Source of the DNA: Desulfuromonadales bacterium
GTDB lineage: Bacteria > Desulfobacterota > Desulfuromonadia > Desulfuromonadales > Geopsychrobacteraceae
Assembly (NCBI GenBank): GCA_019429255.1
Contig: JAHYIY010000002.1
Location: 62,001-126,000, forward strand
Reading direction: 5' to 3'
DNA: 64,000 nucleotides
Part shown: in pieces, positions 17,504 through 26,009 of the stretch
Position numbering within the stretch: position 1 is the stretch's first letter
Layout of the letters: each line of letters opens with the position of its first letter
Made by a program: the position numbers and the translations under genes
Notes under the pieces: generated by a model
What the model was told of the DNA's origin: nothing
The model's input: the letters and a program-made list of their open reading frames with translations, nothing else
Databases searched by the model: none

Positions 17504-18221
17504 GGTGATTCCTTTTCGTCACTTGCAGCAGATACGGATACCGCTCCTGCTGCTCCAACAACCACTCAATAACCCCTCTGTCCTGTCGCAGCAACCGCTC
17601 ACCAACCTGTGAATTCAATTCCAACCCGAGCAACCAGACCAGATTGCCACTGATTTTCACACCGTATTCGTTGGCGAATTCATCGCCCAGGGAAAGTTCC
17701 AGGGTCGCTGCCAGATCCAGCGGGCGCGCCAGGTAATGACTGGGGAAGGCCACGAGATCGGCATCAAGGCTGCTCAAAAAGGCCTGTTTTTCGTGGGGAT
17801 GGAGGGAGGCAAAGTCGACTCCGCACCAGGCGGCAGGGCGCGTGGACAGCAGTGCGCGACAGGACAAGGGGCGTTCAGCATAGAGGGAACAGCACTGTTG
17901 TTCATCGAGGAGAGGGCAACCACCGGCCTGCTGGCGATAGGACCGGAGAAATTCCTTGAGATGACTGGCGGCGGCGCACAGTTGGGCCAACAAGGGTAAG
18001 CGCTCAGTGACAGCATGGCGTTGCTCGGCCGACAGTTTCGGCGCCAGGATCATCGCTTCCGGAAAACTGCAGTTGACCGCCAGGGTGCAGCAGTTGCCAC
18101 ACCCTGGGCGACAATAGAGATCATTCCCCTGTCCCCCGCTGATTTGCCACAACTCCGCATTGGTGTCATCGAGTTGGCGGCGGGCGCTGGCAATCTGCTG
18201 CTCAAGCCTCGGATCAGTCAT
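17493..18221 (-). CDS. YkgJ-family cysteine-cluster protein
   Basis: 242 residues. The family signature is the N-terminal cluster CRPGCGNCCTLAVNCSFPEA, followed by GGCPLLDEQQCCSLYAERPLSCRA; the cysteines probably bind zinc or an iron-sulfur cluster. No biochemical role is established. The C-terminal about 110 residues are not recognised. It directly abuts the dehydrogenase gene upstream (shared base 18221), so these minus-strand genes likely form an operon. Confidence 0.8.
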   Translation of the reverse strand: MTDPRLEQQIASARRQLDDTNAELWQISGGQGNDLYCRPGCGNCCTLAVNCSFPEAMILAPKLSAEQRHAVTERLPLLAQLCAAASHLKEFLRSYRQQAGGCPLLDEQQCCSLYAERPLSCRALLSTRPAAWCGVDFASLHPHEKQAFLSSLDADLVAFPSHYLARPLDLAATLELSLGDEFANEYGVKISGNLVWLLGLELNSQVGERLLRQDRGVIEWLLEQQERYPYLLQVTKRNHHEF

Positions 18222-19177
18222 CAGGCCACCCGGTTGCGGGGTTCTCCCTGTAAAAAAGCGGCAATATTGGTGACGACCATGGCCAGCAGGCGGCTGCGCG
18301 CTTCTGTCGTGGCCCAGGCAATATGGGGAGTGATAATACAGTTTGGCGCACTAAGCAGCGGACTGTCAGCGCGCGGCGGTTCGCTGGACAGGACATCGGT
18401 AGCATAGCCGCCAAGATAGCCGTCTTCGAGGGCTTCAGCAACGGCCGCTTCATTCACCAGTTGGCCACGACCGGTGTTGATCAGCAGGGCGCCCTGTTTA
18501 ACCCGCGCCAGATGCGCGGTGTTGACCAGTTGATCGGTTTCCGGGGTCAGCGGGCAGTTCAGGCTGATGACATCACTATCGGTAAACAACCGGTCAACAT
18601 CGACGAAGGTGACCCCCTGCTCCTTCTGGTACTTTTCCGGGTGGGCGGTTTGGACCAGCACCTGCATGCCAAAAGCGCGGGCAATGGCCGCAACCCGCCG
18701 ACCGATCTCACCATAGCCGACGACCCCCATGGTTTTACCGGTCAGTTCCATTAGCGGGTGGTCGCGAAAGCTGAAATCCTCACAGTTGACCCAGGCCCCT
18801 TCTGCCACCCTCCGGGCATGATGACCAACCTGTTGCACCATTTCCAGTAACAGCGCAAATACCATCTGGGCGACGGAGTCAGTACTGTAGCCGGGAGCGT
18901 TAGTAACAACGATTCCGCGCTCTTTAGCAGCATCAAGGTCGATGATGTTGACACCGGTGGCGAGCACGCCGATGTAACGCAAGTTGGGCAGGGCGGCCAT
19001 GGTCGCGGCACTGATCGGCACCTTGTTGGTCAGAATGATAGCCGCATCCCGTGTCCTTTCGATAATCTGATCGGCGCCGGTACGCGGGTGAATAATGCAG
19101 GTTCCCAGGGCTTTAAGTGGTCCCCAGTCAAGATCGCCACTATTCAGGGTATGTCCATCGAGAACAACAATTTTCAT
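18221..19177 (-). CDS. D-2-hydroxyacid dehydrogenase (glycerate dehydrogenase-like)
   Basis: 318 residues of the NAD-dependent 2-hydroxyacid dehydrogenase family. NAD-binding motif GVVGYGEIGRRVA; catalytic Arg in LLINTGRGQLVNEAA; catalytic Glu/His region ending ITPHIAWATTEAR. The block GVLATGVNIIDLDAAKERGI is typical of the HprA/glycerate or hydroxypyruvate reductase subgroup. The exact acid reduced is unknown. I use the ATG at 19177, behind AAGGA; the track TTG lies two codons upstream. Only two bases separate it from the GGDEF gene. Confidence 0.88.
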   Translation of the reverse strand: MKIVVLDGHTLNSGDLDWGPLKALGTCIIHPRTGADQIIERTRDAAIILTNKVPISAATMAALPNLRYIGVLATGVNIIDLDAAKERGIVVTNAPGYSTDSVAQMVFALLLEMVQQVGHHARRVAEGAWVNCEDFSFRDHPLMELTGKTMGVVGYGEIGRRVAAIARAFGMQVLVQTAHPEKYQKEQGVTFVDVDRLFTDSDVISLNCPLTPETDQLVNTAHLARVKQGALLINTGRGQLVNEAAVAEALEDGYLGGYATDVLSSEPPRADSPLLSAPNCIITPHIAWATTEARSRLLAMVVTNIAAFLQGEPRNRVA

Positions 19178-19179
19178 AC

Positions 19180-19890
19180 TCAATCCTTTGCTTGTGCGTC
19201 GCGCCCGAACAGATGAGAGAGGGCCTGTTTCTCCTCATTGCTGATATCTTTTGCAAGGGGCACGTCGGTATGGCAGAGTCGGTTTCTACCGCTTTGTTTC
19301 GCTTCATAGAGGTAGTGATCTGCCTGTGAAATCAGCTCCGCTACGGAGCTCAATGAATAAGGTTGGTAGGTTGCCAGACCCAGGCTGGCGGTTAGTTTGA
19401 GTTGTAGCGCGCTGTGCTGCAGCGAGTTTTCGGCAAGAGCCAGGCGGATGCGTTCAGCCACGGGGATGGCGGCATAAAGGTCGGTTTCAGGGAACACAAC
19501 TGCGAATTCTTCGCCGCCGTAACGACAGACGACATCGAGCTTGCGAACCTGTCCACTGATCAGCTTGGCAACATGAACCAGTGCCTGATTGCCGATTTCA
19601 TGACCGTGGATATCGTTGACTTTTTTAAAGTGATCGATATCGATCATCAGCAGACTGGTGGGGCGCCCGTTACGGCGTGTGCGTTCTATCTCGAGCTCCA
19701 GTGTCGCCATGAAGGAGCGATAGTTGGCAACGCCGGTCAGGGCATCGCTACCTAGCTGAAGGTTGAGTTGCTCGATTTCCTCCTGTAGTGCCGCTATCCC
19801 GGATGGAAAGGGGCAAAAAATCACACCAACGGGGCAAGTGGCGAGGGGCGGTTCAGGGGCTGATGTCTGAGGAGGGTCGGTAGCGGTCAT
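19180..19890 (-). CDS. diguanylate cyclase (GGDEF domain)
   Basis: 236 residues. A short N-terminal part with no recognised sensor and a brief helix (ALQEEIEQLNLQLG) precedes a complete GGDEF domain: DALTGVANYRSF, LLMIDIDHFKKVNDIHGHEIGN, CRYGGEEFAVVFPE. The active site GGEEF is intact, so it should make c-di-GMP. RKLD lies exactly five residues before it, the RxxD inhibitory I-site. I take ATG at 19890; the track start (19935) would read through an inverted repeat. Confidence 0.9.
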   Translation of the reverse strand: MTATDPPQTSAPEPPLATCPVGVIFCPFPSGIAALQEEIEQLNLQLGSDALTGVANYRSFMATLELEIERTRRNGRPTSLLMIDIDHFKKVNDIHGHEIGNQALVHVAKLISGQVRKLDVVCRYGGEEFAVVFPETDLYAAIPVAERIRLALAENSLQHSALQLKLTASLGLATYQPYSLSSVAELISQADHYLYEAKQSGRNRLCHTDVPLAKDISNEEKQALSHLFGRDAQAKD

Positions 19891-19914
19891 GATACGTGTC
19901 ACCTGATGGGTGGA

Positions 19915-19941
19915 TGATGGGTGGACAATGTTCACCCATCA
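19915..19941 (-). repeat. intercistronic hairpin between DUF4019 and GGDEF genes
   Basis: TGATGGGTG (19915-19923) and CACCCATCA (19933-19941) form a perfect 9-bp stem that includes the DUF4019 stop codon; a further GATGGGTGG copy lies at 19904-19912. No T-run follows, so a processing or attenuation role is more likely than termination (inference). Confidence 0.5.
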
Positions 19942-20397
19942 CTCGATGAAATAGCCGGCGACACGCCAGGACGTACCGGCTTCAAAGTAGAGGGTGATGC
20001 GTTCGCGAGCAGTGCTGTAATTGTGAAAACGGCTGGCGTAGAAAAAAGACATGTATTCCCCTTCAGGAATCCCTTCAATTTGCTCTTTGGTGTAGTTAAA
20101 GTCGGTCTGACTGCGCTCAAGCAGCGACCCGGCCTGACCACGGATCTGATCGAGCTGTTCCAGCCAGGTTTTCAGCGGAATATCGCTGCGCATGTAAGTG
20201 GCACTCTGGCGCCAGGCCTCTTCAAAGTTGCCGTTATCGAGCAGATCGAGAAAAGCCACAGCCGCCGCAGAGGCTTGTTCGACCTTCTCCGGATCCGGCT
20301 TGTTGCTGAAATAGGGGTAAAAAATAATGATCAAGGCCACAACGGCCAGGGAAACGTGAATCATCGAACGGCGCTGCAACATCATCTCCTCCATCAA
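19939..20397 (-). CDS. DUF4019 family protein, membrane-anchored
   Basis: 152 residues. An N-terminal hydrophobic segment (MIHVSLAVVALIIIFYPYF) suggests export or anchoring, followed by a DUF4019 domain: AAAVAFLDLLDNGNFEEAWRQSA, LLERSQTDFNYTKEQIEG and a C-terminal ITLYFEAGTSWRVAGYFIE. The NTF2-like pattern 'DxGxFEEAW ... W+VxGYFI' is what identifies it. Function unknown. It precedes the GGDEF gene on the same strand. The start could also be a later Met in the run MMEEMMLQRRSM. Confidence 0.75.
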   Translation of the reverse strand: MMEEMMLQRRSMIHVSLAVVALIIIFYPYFSNKPDPEKVEQASAAAVAFLDLLDNGNFEEAWRQSATYMRSDIPLKTWLEQLDQIRGQAGSLLERSQTDFNYTKEQIEGIPEGEYMSFFYASRFHNYSTARERITLYFEAGTSWRVAGYFIE

Positions 20398-20478
20398 GAA
20401 ACTTTATCGGCTGGTACTATAGTCGGGTTTGGCCGTCAGGGCAATGGCGTTGTGCCGGGACCGCGGGTCTTGCTGTGG

Positions 20479-22848
20479 TTACTCAAGTCCGGTTTCGAAG
20501 TTGAATTTGCTGCATTGCGCCGGATCGCTGCCACGGCCTAAGGCTTCCAATACCTGTTTACCGCCGGTGCTGCCGGCACCGCAGTGTGATAGATCGACGA
20601 CAAAGCCGGAGCAACCGAGTTGTTCGAGTTCCCTGATGTTGCTGATAAAGGAAAAGGGGGTTTCACTGAACAACCAGGTCAACCCCTGGCGCTGATGAAC
20701 CCGGTAGGCATCGTCGCGGTCGGAAAGAACCGGGCCTTCGCTGCGCAGCTGGCGGACGCGGATGCGCGAGGTCAGCAGGGGAACCCTCCCATAGACCATG
20801 AGGCTGGTGGGCACCGGCAGTTGGCGTGAGAGGATGGCCGCGAGATTGTCGCGATCATCCTCGATATAGAGTTCAACATCAGCGATGTTCAGCGCGTTCC
20901 AGGCGGTGACCGCCTGGCTGTTAAGAGCAAAGAGGCGATAGCTGCTGTAGAGTTTGAGATCGGTGATCCCGTCAAACAGGGGGAAGTGGCCGAGGTTGCT
21001 CAGGCGAAACTGACGAAAGCCGGCCTGCACCAGGGTACGGATGGCCGCTTGATGGTCCTGCCAGTCCTGGTCAAAAAGGACGAAGGGAAGGTCCCAGATG
21101 ATCTGGTCGGCACGGCGACGTAGTTTGTCGGCCTGTTGCAAACTGTGGCTGTTGATCGGCAGCAGCAGGGCATCGATCAGCTCGTTATTGAGCAGATGCT
21201 GCTCGCGGGTATCGCCAAGTAGTGCCCGGAACTCTGACTTCCGGTGGGGCTTGCCGGCGGCCGGCAGCAGGGAAGCGACGGCGGCCTGGCGCTGATCGTG
21301 GCGCCGCCGCTGGATGTCCTGTTGGCGAGCCAGACGCAGATCGCGATAAAAGGTGCGGCGGATCTGTTTGAGCTGTTTTGGGGGGATGACAATCGCTGGC
21401 AGTTCGCCACAGGTTAAGGATCCAAGAACGAAAGGTTCATCAGCGACAGCAGCGAACACCTGCTCGAGTACCGCTATATCCAGAGGTTGACTGGTGGCGG
21501 CAAAGCTGGTGAGGGGATAGGTAAAATCCATGCACTGCCGCTTGATCGTTGCGCGGATGGCAATGTCGGCGGCGGTCACGCTGATGGCGAGGTCAACAAC
21601 CTCACCGGGCGGACGGCGATGTTCAAGTTTGCGGCGCGCGGCGGCATCGCTCAAGGTAAAGGCGTCGGCACTGGCCACCATAAAGACGCTGTCCCCCGGG
21701 GAAAAACGCTGGTCAAAGGGGGAGAGGACGGTCACCTGTGTAGCGCCGGGGGCTTTTTTTACCTGGCGCGTGCCGCTGAACAATTGGCGCAGGGTAAAGG
21801 CGCTGCCGCTTTTGTCGTTGGCCGGCTGAATCCGTAGACGGTCACCTAAATGCAGCGGCTGTGATGTGGTAAAACTAAGGCGACTACCCTGGACCTGGCG
21901 GATTTTACCGATAAAGCGCCCGGTTGCCCCTTTTTGTGAGGGAATGGCCATATCATCCGGCTGGCTGCCGGAAAGAAAACCACGGGTCGGCTGGCGGCCG
22001 AAACTTTCCTTGAGTTGTTGCTTGGCAGCCGTGAGGACCTGTTTGCGGTCTGTTTCAGAGGCGTCCATGACCCGCCGGTAAGCCCCCACGACCTTATGGA
22101 CGTATTCGGCGCTTTTCATCCTTCCCTCTATCTTGAAGCTGCAGATTCCGGCGTTTGTCAGTTGCGGCAGCAGGTCGATGGCGGAAAGATCATTGGGGGA
22201 GAAGAAAAACCCCTGCTGCTGGTGGTGGCGATAATTGCGGCGGCAGGGCTGGGTGCAGCGTCCACGGTTGCCGCTTTTGCCACCTAAAAACGATGAGAAG
22301 TAACACTGACCACTGAAGGAAAAACACAGGGCGCCGTGGATGAAATGCTCCAGTTCCATGCGCGTCTGGCTGCGAATAAAAGCGATTTCTGCCAGGGTCA
22401 GTTCCCGCGCCAGCACCGCACGGGTAAAACCGAGGCGCTCAAGCATCTTGACACCGGCGACATTGTGGATGGTCAGCTGTGTTGAAGAATGTACTTCCAG
22501 GCCGGGAAAGTGTTCCCTGACCAGTTTCCAGATGGTTAAATCCTGAATAATGACAGCATCAACCGCGAAGGATTCCAGCGCTGACAGGGTATCGATCAGG
22601 TGGGACAGCTCGTTTTCGCGGATCAGGGTGTTGAGGGTGACGTAGAGACGTTTGCCATCGGCATGCAGATAGCTGGTCATACGTTCAATGTCGGCGAGGC
22701 TGAAGTTTTTGGCTTTGGCGCGGGCGGAAAAATCCTTCAGTCCGGTATAAACAGCATCGGCACCGGCATCAACAGCGGCAAAAAAGGCTTCGAGACTGCC
22801 GGCCGGGGCCAGCAGTTCGGGCTTTTGGAGGGTCTTGGAGTGGGGCAT
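20479..22848 (-). CDS. peptidase U32 family protein (RlhA/TrhP-like), long form
   Basis: 789 residues from ATG 22848. The N-terminal half is a U32 domain: KPELLAPAGSLEAFFAAVDAGADAVYTGLK, EVHSSTQLTIHN, then ELEHFIHGALCFSFSGQCYFSSF with cysteines, GNRGRCTQPCRRNY and SFKIEGRMKSAEYV. These cysteines probably bind an iron-sulfur cluster. A C-terminal DUF3656-like and second barrel region follows. Characterised homologues hydroxylate 23S rRNA C2501 (RlhA) or tRNA uridine (TrhP) and need no proteolysis, so an RNA-modifying role is the better guess. Confidence 0.85.
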   Translation of the reverse strand: MPHSKTLQKPELLAPAGSLEAFFAAVDAGADAVYTGLKDFSARAKAKNFSLADIERMTSYLHADGKRLYVTLNTLIRENELSHLIDTLSALESFAVDAVIIQDLTIWKLVREHFPGLEVHSSTQLTIHNVAGVKMLERLGFTRAVLARELTLAEIAFIRSQTRMELEHFIHGALCFSFSGQCYFSSFLGGKSGNRGRCTQPCRRNYRHHQQQGFFFSPNDLSAIDLLPQLTNAGICSFKIEGRMKSAEYVHKVVGAYRRVMDASETDRKQVLTAAKQQLKESFGRQPTRGFLSGSQPDDMAIPSQKGATGRFIGKIRQVQGSRLSFTTSQPLHLGDRLRIQPANDKSGSAFTLRQLFSGTRQVKKAPGATQVTVLSPFDQRFSPGDSVFMVASADAFTLSDAAARRKLEHRRPPGEVVDLAISVTAADIAIRATIKRQCMDFTYPLTSFAATSQPLDIAVLEQVFAAVADEPFVLGSLTCGELPAIVIPPKQLKQIRRTFYRDLRLARQQDIQRRRHDQRQAAVASLLPAAGKPHRKSEFRALLGDTREQHLLNNELIDALLLPINSHSLQQADKLRRRADQIIWDLPFVLFDQDWQDHQAAIRTLVQAGFRQFRLSNLGHFPLFDGITDLKLYSSYRLFALNSQAVTAWNALNIADVELYIEDDRDNLAAILSRQLPVPTSLMVYGRVPLLTSRIRVRQLRSEGPVLSDRDDAYRVHQRQGLTWLFSETPFSFISNIRELEQLGCSGFVVDLSHCGAGSTGGKQVLEALGRGSDPAQCSKFNFETGLE

Positions 22849-23083
22849 GGGGGGGCTTATCTCCACAATGATAAGAGTCATGCTACCATTAACACAGAGG
22901 AGACGACAGATGCAGCTGTTTTTCAGCCGCCAGCTTATACCCGCCAGCACAATCCGCTCTGTCCGGAGCGCCGGAAAAGGGGTGTGGCCGCCACCGGTTT
23001 AGCGATCTAACTTATTGTTTTAAAGGCGAGATTGTGTTTTACTGTGCCATCCATGCCATACTGTTTTTTTAAGGAGAGAGATA

Positions 23084-24115
23084 ATGAGACAAAAGTTGAT
23101 GACAATTGGGTTGACAGCCTTGTTGCTGATCCCTGGTGCCGTTCTGGCGAACGATCCTCTGGCTGAGTGGCAGCCCCGGTTTGACCCGCGTGCAGCGGAG
23201 CATACCTATCTGCTCTCCTGTGTCGGTCATCCGGCAATTGAAGGTGTGCGTGTCGGTTTCCGCATCCGCGACCGGGTCTGGGAAGAGACCAATGGCCGCT
23301 TGTTTGTCGATTATCGCCCCATGTCCCAGCTGGGCGGCGAGATGGATGTCATCGGCAAACTGCGAATGGGTGCTGTTCATGGCATGATGAGTTCTTCCGT
23401 TGCCGCCCCGAATATCTCTCCGCGTTTGGGTCTGGTCAATCTGCCATTTCTCGTTGGCAGTTTCGATCAGTTGCAGCAGTTTCGTCAAGATGCCGAGCTG
23501 TTTGAAGAGTATGGCGCTGAGGCGCTGAAATCCGGCATCCGTGTTGCTGATTTCACCGCCTATGGTGGCTATGGCTGGGCAACCCGTACCCCGGTGACCA
23601 GTCTTGAGGAAGCGAAAAGCGTCATTTTCCGCATTGCTCAGGCACCGGTTAATATCGATATGTATCGTGCCTGGGGGCTGCAGTTCACCGTCATGCCCTG
23701 GCCCGATGTGCCCCAAGCCTTGCAGACCGGGGTTATTACCGGTCTTGATCATACCCCGACGGTTGTCAGCACCGGGAATTTTTTCAACACCGCCAAACAT
23801 TATACCCAGATCGACTATGCCCAGGGGCTTTACATCCACTTGATCAACGAGCGCTGGTTGCAGCGCTTACCGGCGGACTTGCGCGATACGCTGTTGCGCA
23901 TTATTGCTGAAGAAAGTGGGAAGGCGCGACTGGCCGGCCAGGAACAGGACCAGCGTGAAATGGCGAAGGCCCGGGCTGCCGGAGTGTCTTTCTCCCGCTT
24001 GCCGGAGCAGGATCTGGCAGCGATGAAACAGCAGGTTGAGCCGGTGATCAACCAGTGGCAGGATCGTATCGGGGCTGACTTTCTCCAGCGGGTGCAGGAG
24101 CGCCTGAATAACTGA
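23084..24115 (+). CDS. TRAP transporter solute-binding protein (DctP family), copy 1
   Basis: 343 residues. A signal peptide (MTIGLTALLLIPGAVLA) places the mature protein NDPLAEW... in the periplasm. The DctP fold is shown by GRLFVDYRPMSQLGGEMDVIGKLRMGAVHGM and the ligand-site block FRIAQAPVNIDMYRAWGLQFTVMPWPDVPQALQTGVITGLDHT; the ligand is unknown. ATG at 23084 is behind AAGGAGAG. It has its own terminator and is a close paralogue of the next gene. Confidence 0.9.
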   Translation: MRQKLMTIGLTALLLIPGAVLANDPLAEWQPRFDPRAAEHTYLLSCVGHPAIEGVRVGFRIRDRVWEETNGRLFVDYRPMSQLGGEMDVIGKLRMGAVHGMMSSSVAAPNISPRLGLVNLPFLVGSFDQLQQFRQDAELFEEYGAEALKSGIRVADFTAYGGYGWATRTPVTSLEEAKSVIFRIAQAPVNIDMYRAWGLQFTVMPWPDVPQALQTGVITGLDHTPTVVSTGNFFNTAKHYTQIDYAQGLYIHLINERWLQRLPADLRDTLLRIIAEESGKARLAGQEQDQREMAKARAAGVSFSRLPEQDLAAMKQQVEPVINQWQDRIGADFLQRVQERLNN

Positions 24116-24140
24116 TCGAGCAGGAGAGCATCCTGATTGA

Positions 24141-24175
24141 AAAAGCCGGGTTGGCCTCGCCTCCCGGCTTTTTTT
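24141..24175 (+). terminator. intrinsic terminator after TRAP binding protein 1
   Basis: AAAAGCCGGG pairs with CCCGGCTTTTTTT across a 12-nt loop: a canonical GC stem plus T-tract. It separates the first binding-protein gene from the rest of the TRAP locus. Confidence 0.85.
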
Positions 24176-24256
24176 GTTGACCTTAAAACACTGTAACAGG
24201 TATATATTGATCTGCTAACCTATTGAATTTACTCATGATTAACTTTTGTTTGTGTA

Positions 24257-24275
24257 GATCAAACCCTGTTTGATC
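24257..24275. promoter_or_regulatory. GATCAAA-N5-TTTGATC dyad, candidate operator
   Basis: A perfect 7-bp inverted repeat with a 5-bp spacer (GATCAAACCCTGTTTGATC) lies 29-47 bp before the GTG start of the second TRAP binding protein. Placement and symmetry suit a dimeric repressor or activator. It is not the FNR site TTGAT-N4-ATCAA, whose arms run the other way. Confidence 0.5.
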
Positions 24276-24303
24276 ATATCTTTTCTCTATGGGAGGTTTT
24301 GGT

Positions 24304-25335
24304 GTGAAAAAGATGATGTTTGTGGTTTTTCTTTTGTTGTTTGGTCTGGCCGCTCAGGGTGCGGCGAATGAGGATCCTCTGGCGAGCTGGCAACCCAAGT
24401 TTGACCCTAGTGGAGCCAAGTATACCTACATTCTTTCCAACATCTCGCATCCGGTTATCGAGGGAGTTGCTGCCGGCTATCGCATTCGCGATGTGGTCTG
24501 GGAGCGCACTAATGGTCAGATCTATGTCGACTATCGCCCCCTGGCACAATTGGGGGGAGAGCGTGACGTGATTAGCAAGCTGCGCCTTGGTGCTGTTCAC
24601 GGTATGCTCAGTTCTTCGGTGGCGGCGGCCAATGTGGCCGACATCCTGGGCATTGTTAATCTGCCCTATGTTGTTGATACCTTCGACAAACTCGATACGT
24701 TCAGAGCGGACCCGGAAATCTGGCAACCCTTTGCTGACAGTGCTTTATCCGGAGGCATTTATGTTGCCGATATTACCAATTACGGTCCTTATGGCTGGGC
24801 TACGACGGTGCCGGTAGACAGCCTTGAGGCTGCCAAAAGTGTTAATTTCCGCATTGCCGAAGCCCCGGTCAATACCGATTTTTATCGCGCCTGGGGATTG
24901 AAGTTCACCGTAATGCCCTGGCCCGATGTGCCTCAGGCGCTGCAGACCGGGGTGATCACCGGTCTTGATCACACCGCCATCGTTTGTAATATTACCAAAA
25001 AGTTTACCGTCGCCAAGCATTTCACCGAGTTGAATTACGCTCAGGGGCTGTTTGTTCATCTGGTTAACAAGCGCTGGCTCGATCGCCTACCGGAGGATCT
25101 GCGCGTCATCTTCCTTGAAGTTGTCGCTGAAGAAAGTGCCAAATCGCGTGAAGCCACCCGCCGTCAGCATGATGAGCAGCTCGCGGCTGCTCAGGCTGCG
25201 GGGGTACAGATTCACCAACTTTCGGAAGCCGATCTGAACGAGTTGAAAAAAATGTCTGAACCGGTTCTGCAACGCTGGAGTGAGCGTATCGGGGCGGAAT
25301 ATCTCGAGTTGGTACGGGCAAAGCTTGGCAGTTAA
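24304..25335 (+). CDS. TRAP transporter solute-binding protein (DctP family), copy 2
   Basis: 343 residues from GTG 24304, the same length as copy 1. Signal peptide MMFVVFLLLFGLAAQGAA, then ANEDPLASWQPKFDP. The ligand-site block FRIAEAPVNTDFYRAWGLKFTVMPWPDVPQALQTGVITGLDHT is nearly identical to copy 1, but other segments differ (VTNYGPYGWATTV, AIVCNITKKFTVAKHF), so the two may differ in ligand or affinity. GGGAGG (24291-24296) lies 7 nt before this GTG, so I reject the earlier ATG at 24289. Confidence 0.9.
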   Translation: MKKMMFVVFLLLFGLAAQGAANEDPLASWQPKFDPSGAKYTYILSNISHPVIEGVAAGYRIRDVVWERTNGQIYVDYRPLAQLGGERDVISKLRLGAVHGMLSSSVAAANVADILGIVNLPYVVDTFDKLDTFRADPEIWQPFADSALSGGIYVADITNYGPYGWATTVPVDSLEAAKSVNFRIAEAPVNTDFYRAWGLKFTVMPWPDVPQALQTGVITGLDHTAIVCNITKKFTVAKHFTELNYAQGLFVHLVNKRWLDRLPEDLRVIFLEVVAEESAKSREATRRQHDEQLAAAQAAGVQIHQLSEADLNELKKMSEPVLQRWSERIGAEYLELVRAKLGS

Positions 25336-25365
25336 AGATAATCTCTGTATAATCGCCCTCGCCAT

Positions 25366-25408
25366 GACGGGGCCGGAGAGGATCCCTCTTTGGCCCCGTC
25401 TTTCGTTT
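25366..25408 (+). terminator. intra-operon hairpin between binding protein 2 and dctQ
   Basis: GACGGGGCC (25366-25374) pairs with GGCCCCGTC (25392-25400), with an inner AGAGG-ATC-CCTCT stem, followed by TTTCGTTT. It is a partial terminator by form and would leave the binding protein more abundant than the permease subunits. Confidence 0.6.
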
Positions 25409-25498
25409 GACCTCACCAAAAAGCGTAGAGACGATCTACACCCCGATACCACCTTTCCCAGCCGATATGGCAAAAGTTAGCGGAGCCGGACACGGACA

Positions 25499-26008
25499 AT
25501 GCTGAAAAGAATCTTTAAAAAAATTGATCGTTCCTTGTTATTTGTTGAAGAATGGTCGCTGTTTATTGCGGTCAGTGCCGCCCTGCTGGCGGCCATGGCC
25601 AATGTCATCATGCGCAAGAGCGGGGGCGATATCAATATCTACTGGTCGGATGAGGTGGTGCGTAAGGTCATCTTTTTTTCTACCTATATCGGTGCGGTAA
25701 CGGCGATTCGCAGTCGTTCGCTGATCCGTATTGATGCCCTGCCGCAGATTTTTCCGGTGCTCAAGCGACCGCTGACCCTGATCTCGCACATTGCGGTGCT
25801 GTTTTTTGCCGGGGTGATGGTCAAGCTCGGGTGGACCATGACGGTCATGATGTATCATGACCCGTTCGCTCGCACCAGTACGCTGCAGATTCCCGAATGG
25901 TATTTTTACGCGGTACTGCCGATCATGGGAGTGATGATGTTTTTTCGCACCCTGGTGGTGATGGTTGAGGACTGGCGTGGTATCCAGGATATGACCGGGG
26001 AGAGATGA
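25499..26008 (+). CDS. TRAP transporter small permease (DctQ family)
   Basis: 169 residues with four membrane segments (WSLFIAVSAALLAAMANVIM; EVVRKVIFFSTYIGAVTAI; TLISHIAVLFFAGVMVKL; YFYAVLPIMGVMMFFRTLVVM). The arrangement and the position between binding protein and DctM identify DctQ. It pairs with DctM to form the membrane complex of the secondary, sodium- or proton-driven TRAP system. ATG at 25499; it ends one base before dctM. Confidence 0.9.
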   Translation: MLKRIFKKIDRSLLFVEEWSLFIAVSAALLAAMANVIMRKSGGDINIYWSDEVVRKVIFFSTYIGAVTAIRSRSLIRIDALPQIFPVLKRPLTLISHIAVLFFAGVMVKLGWTMTVMMYHDPFARTSTLQIPEWYFYAVLPIMGVMMFFRTLVVMVEDWRGIQDMTGER

Positions 26009-26009
26009 C

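Noticed and set aside
24257-24275. FNR or CRP site
   Set aside because: The arms run ATCAA...TTGAT, opposite to the FNR consensus TTGAT-N4-ATCAA, and the TGTGA half of CRP is absent.
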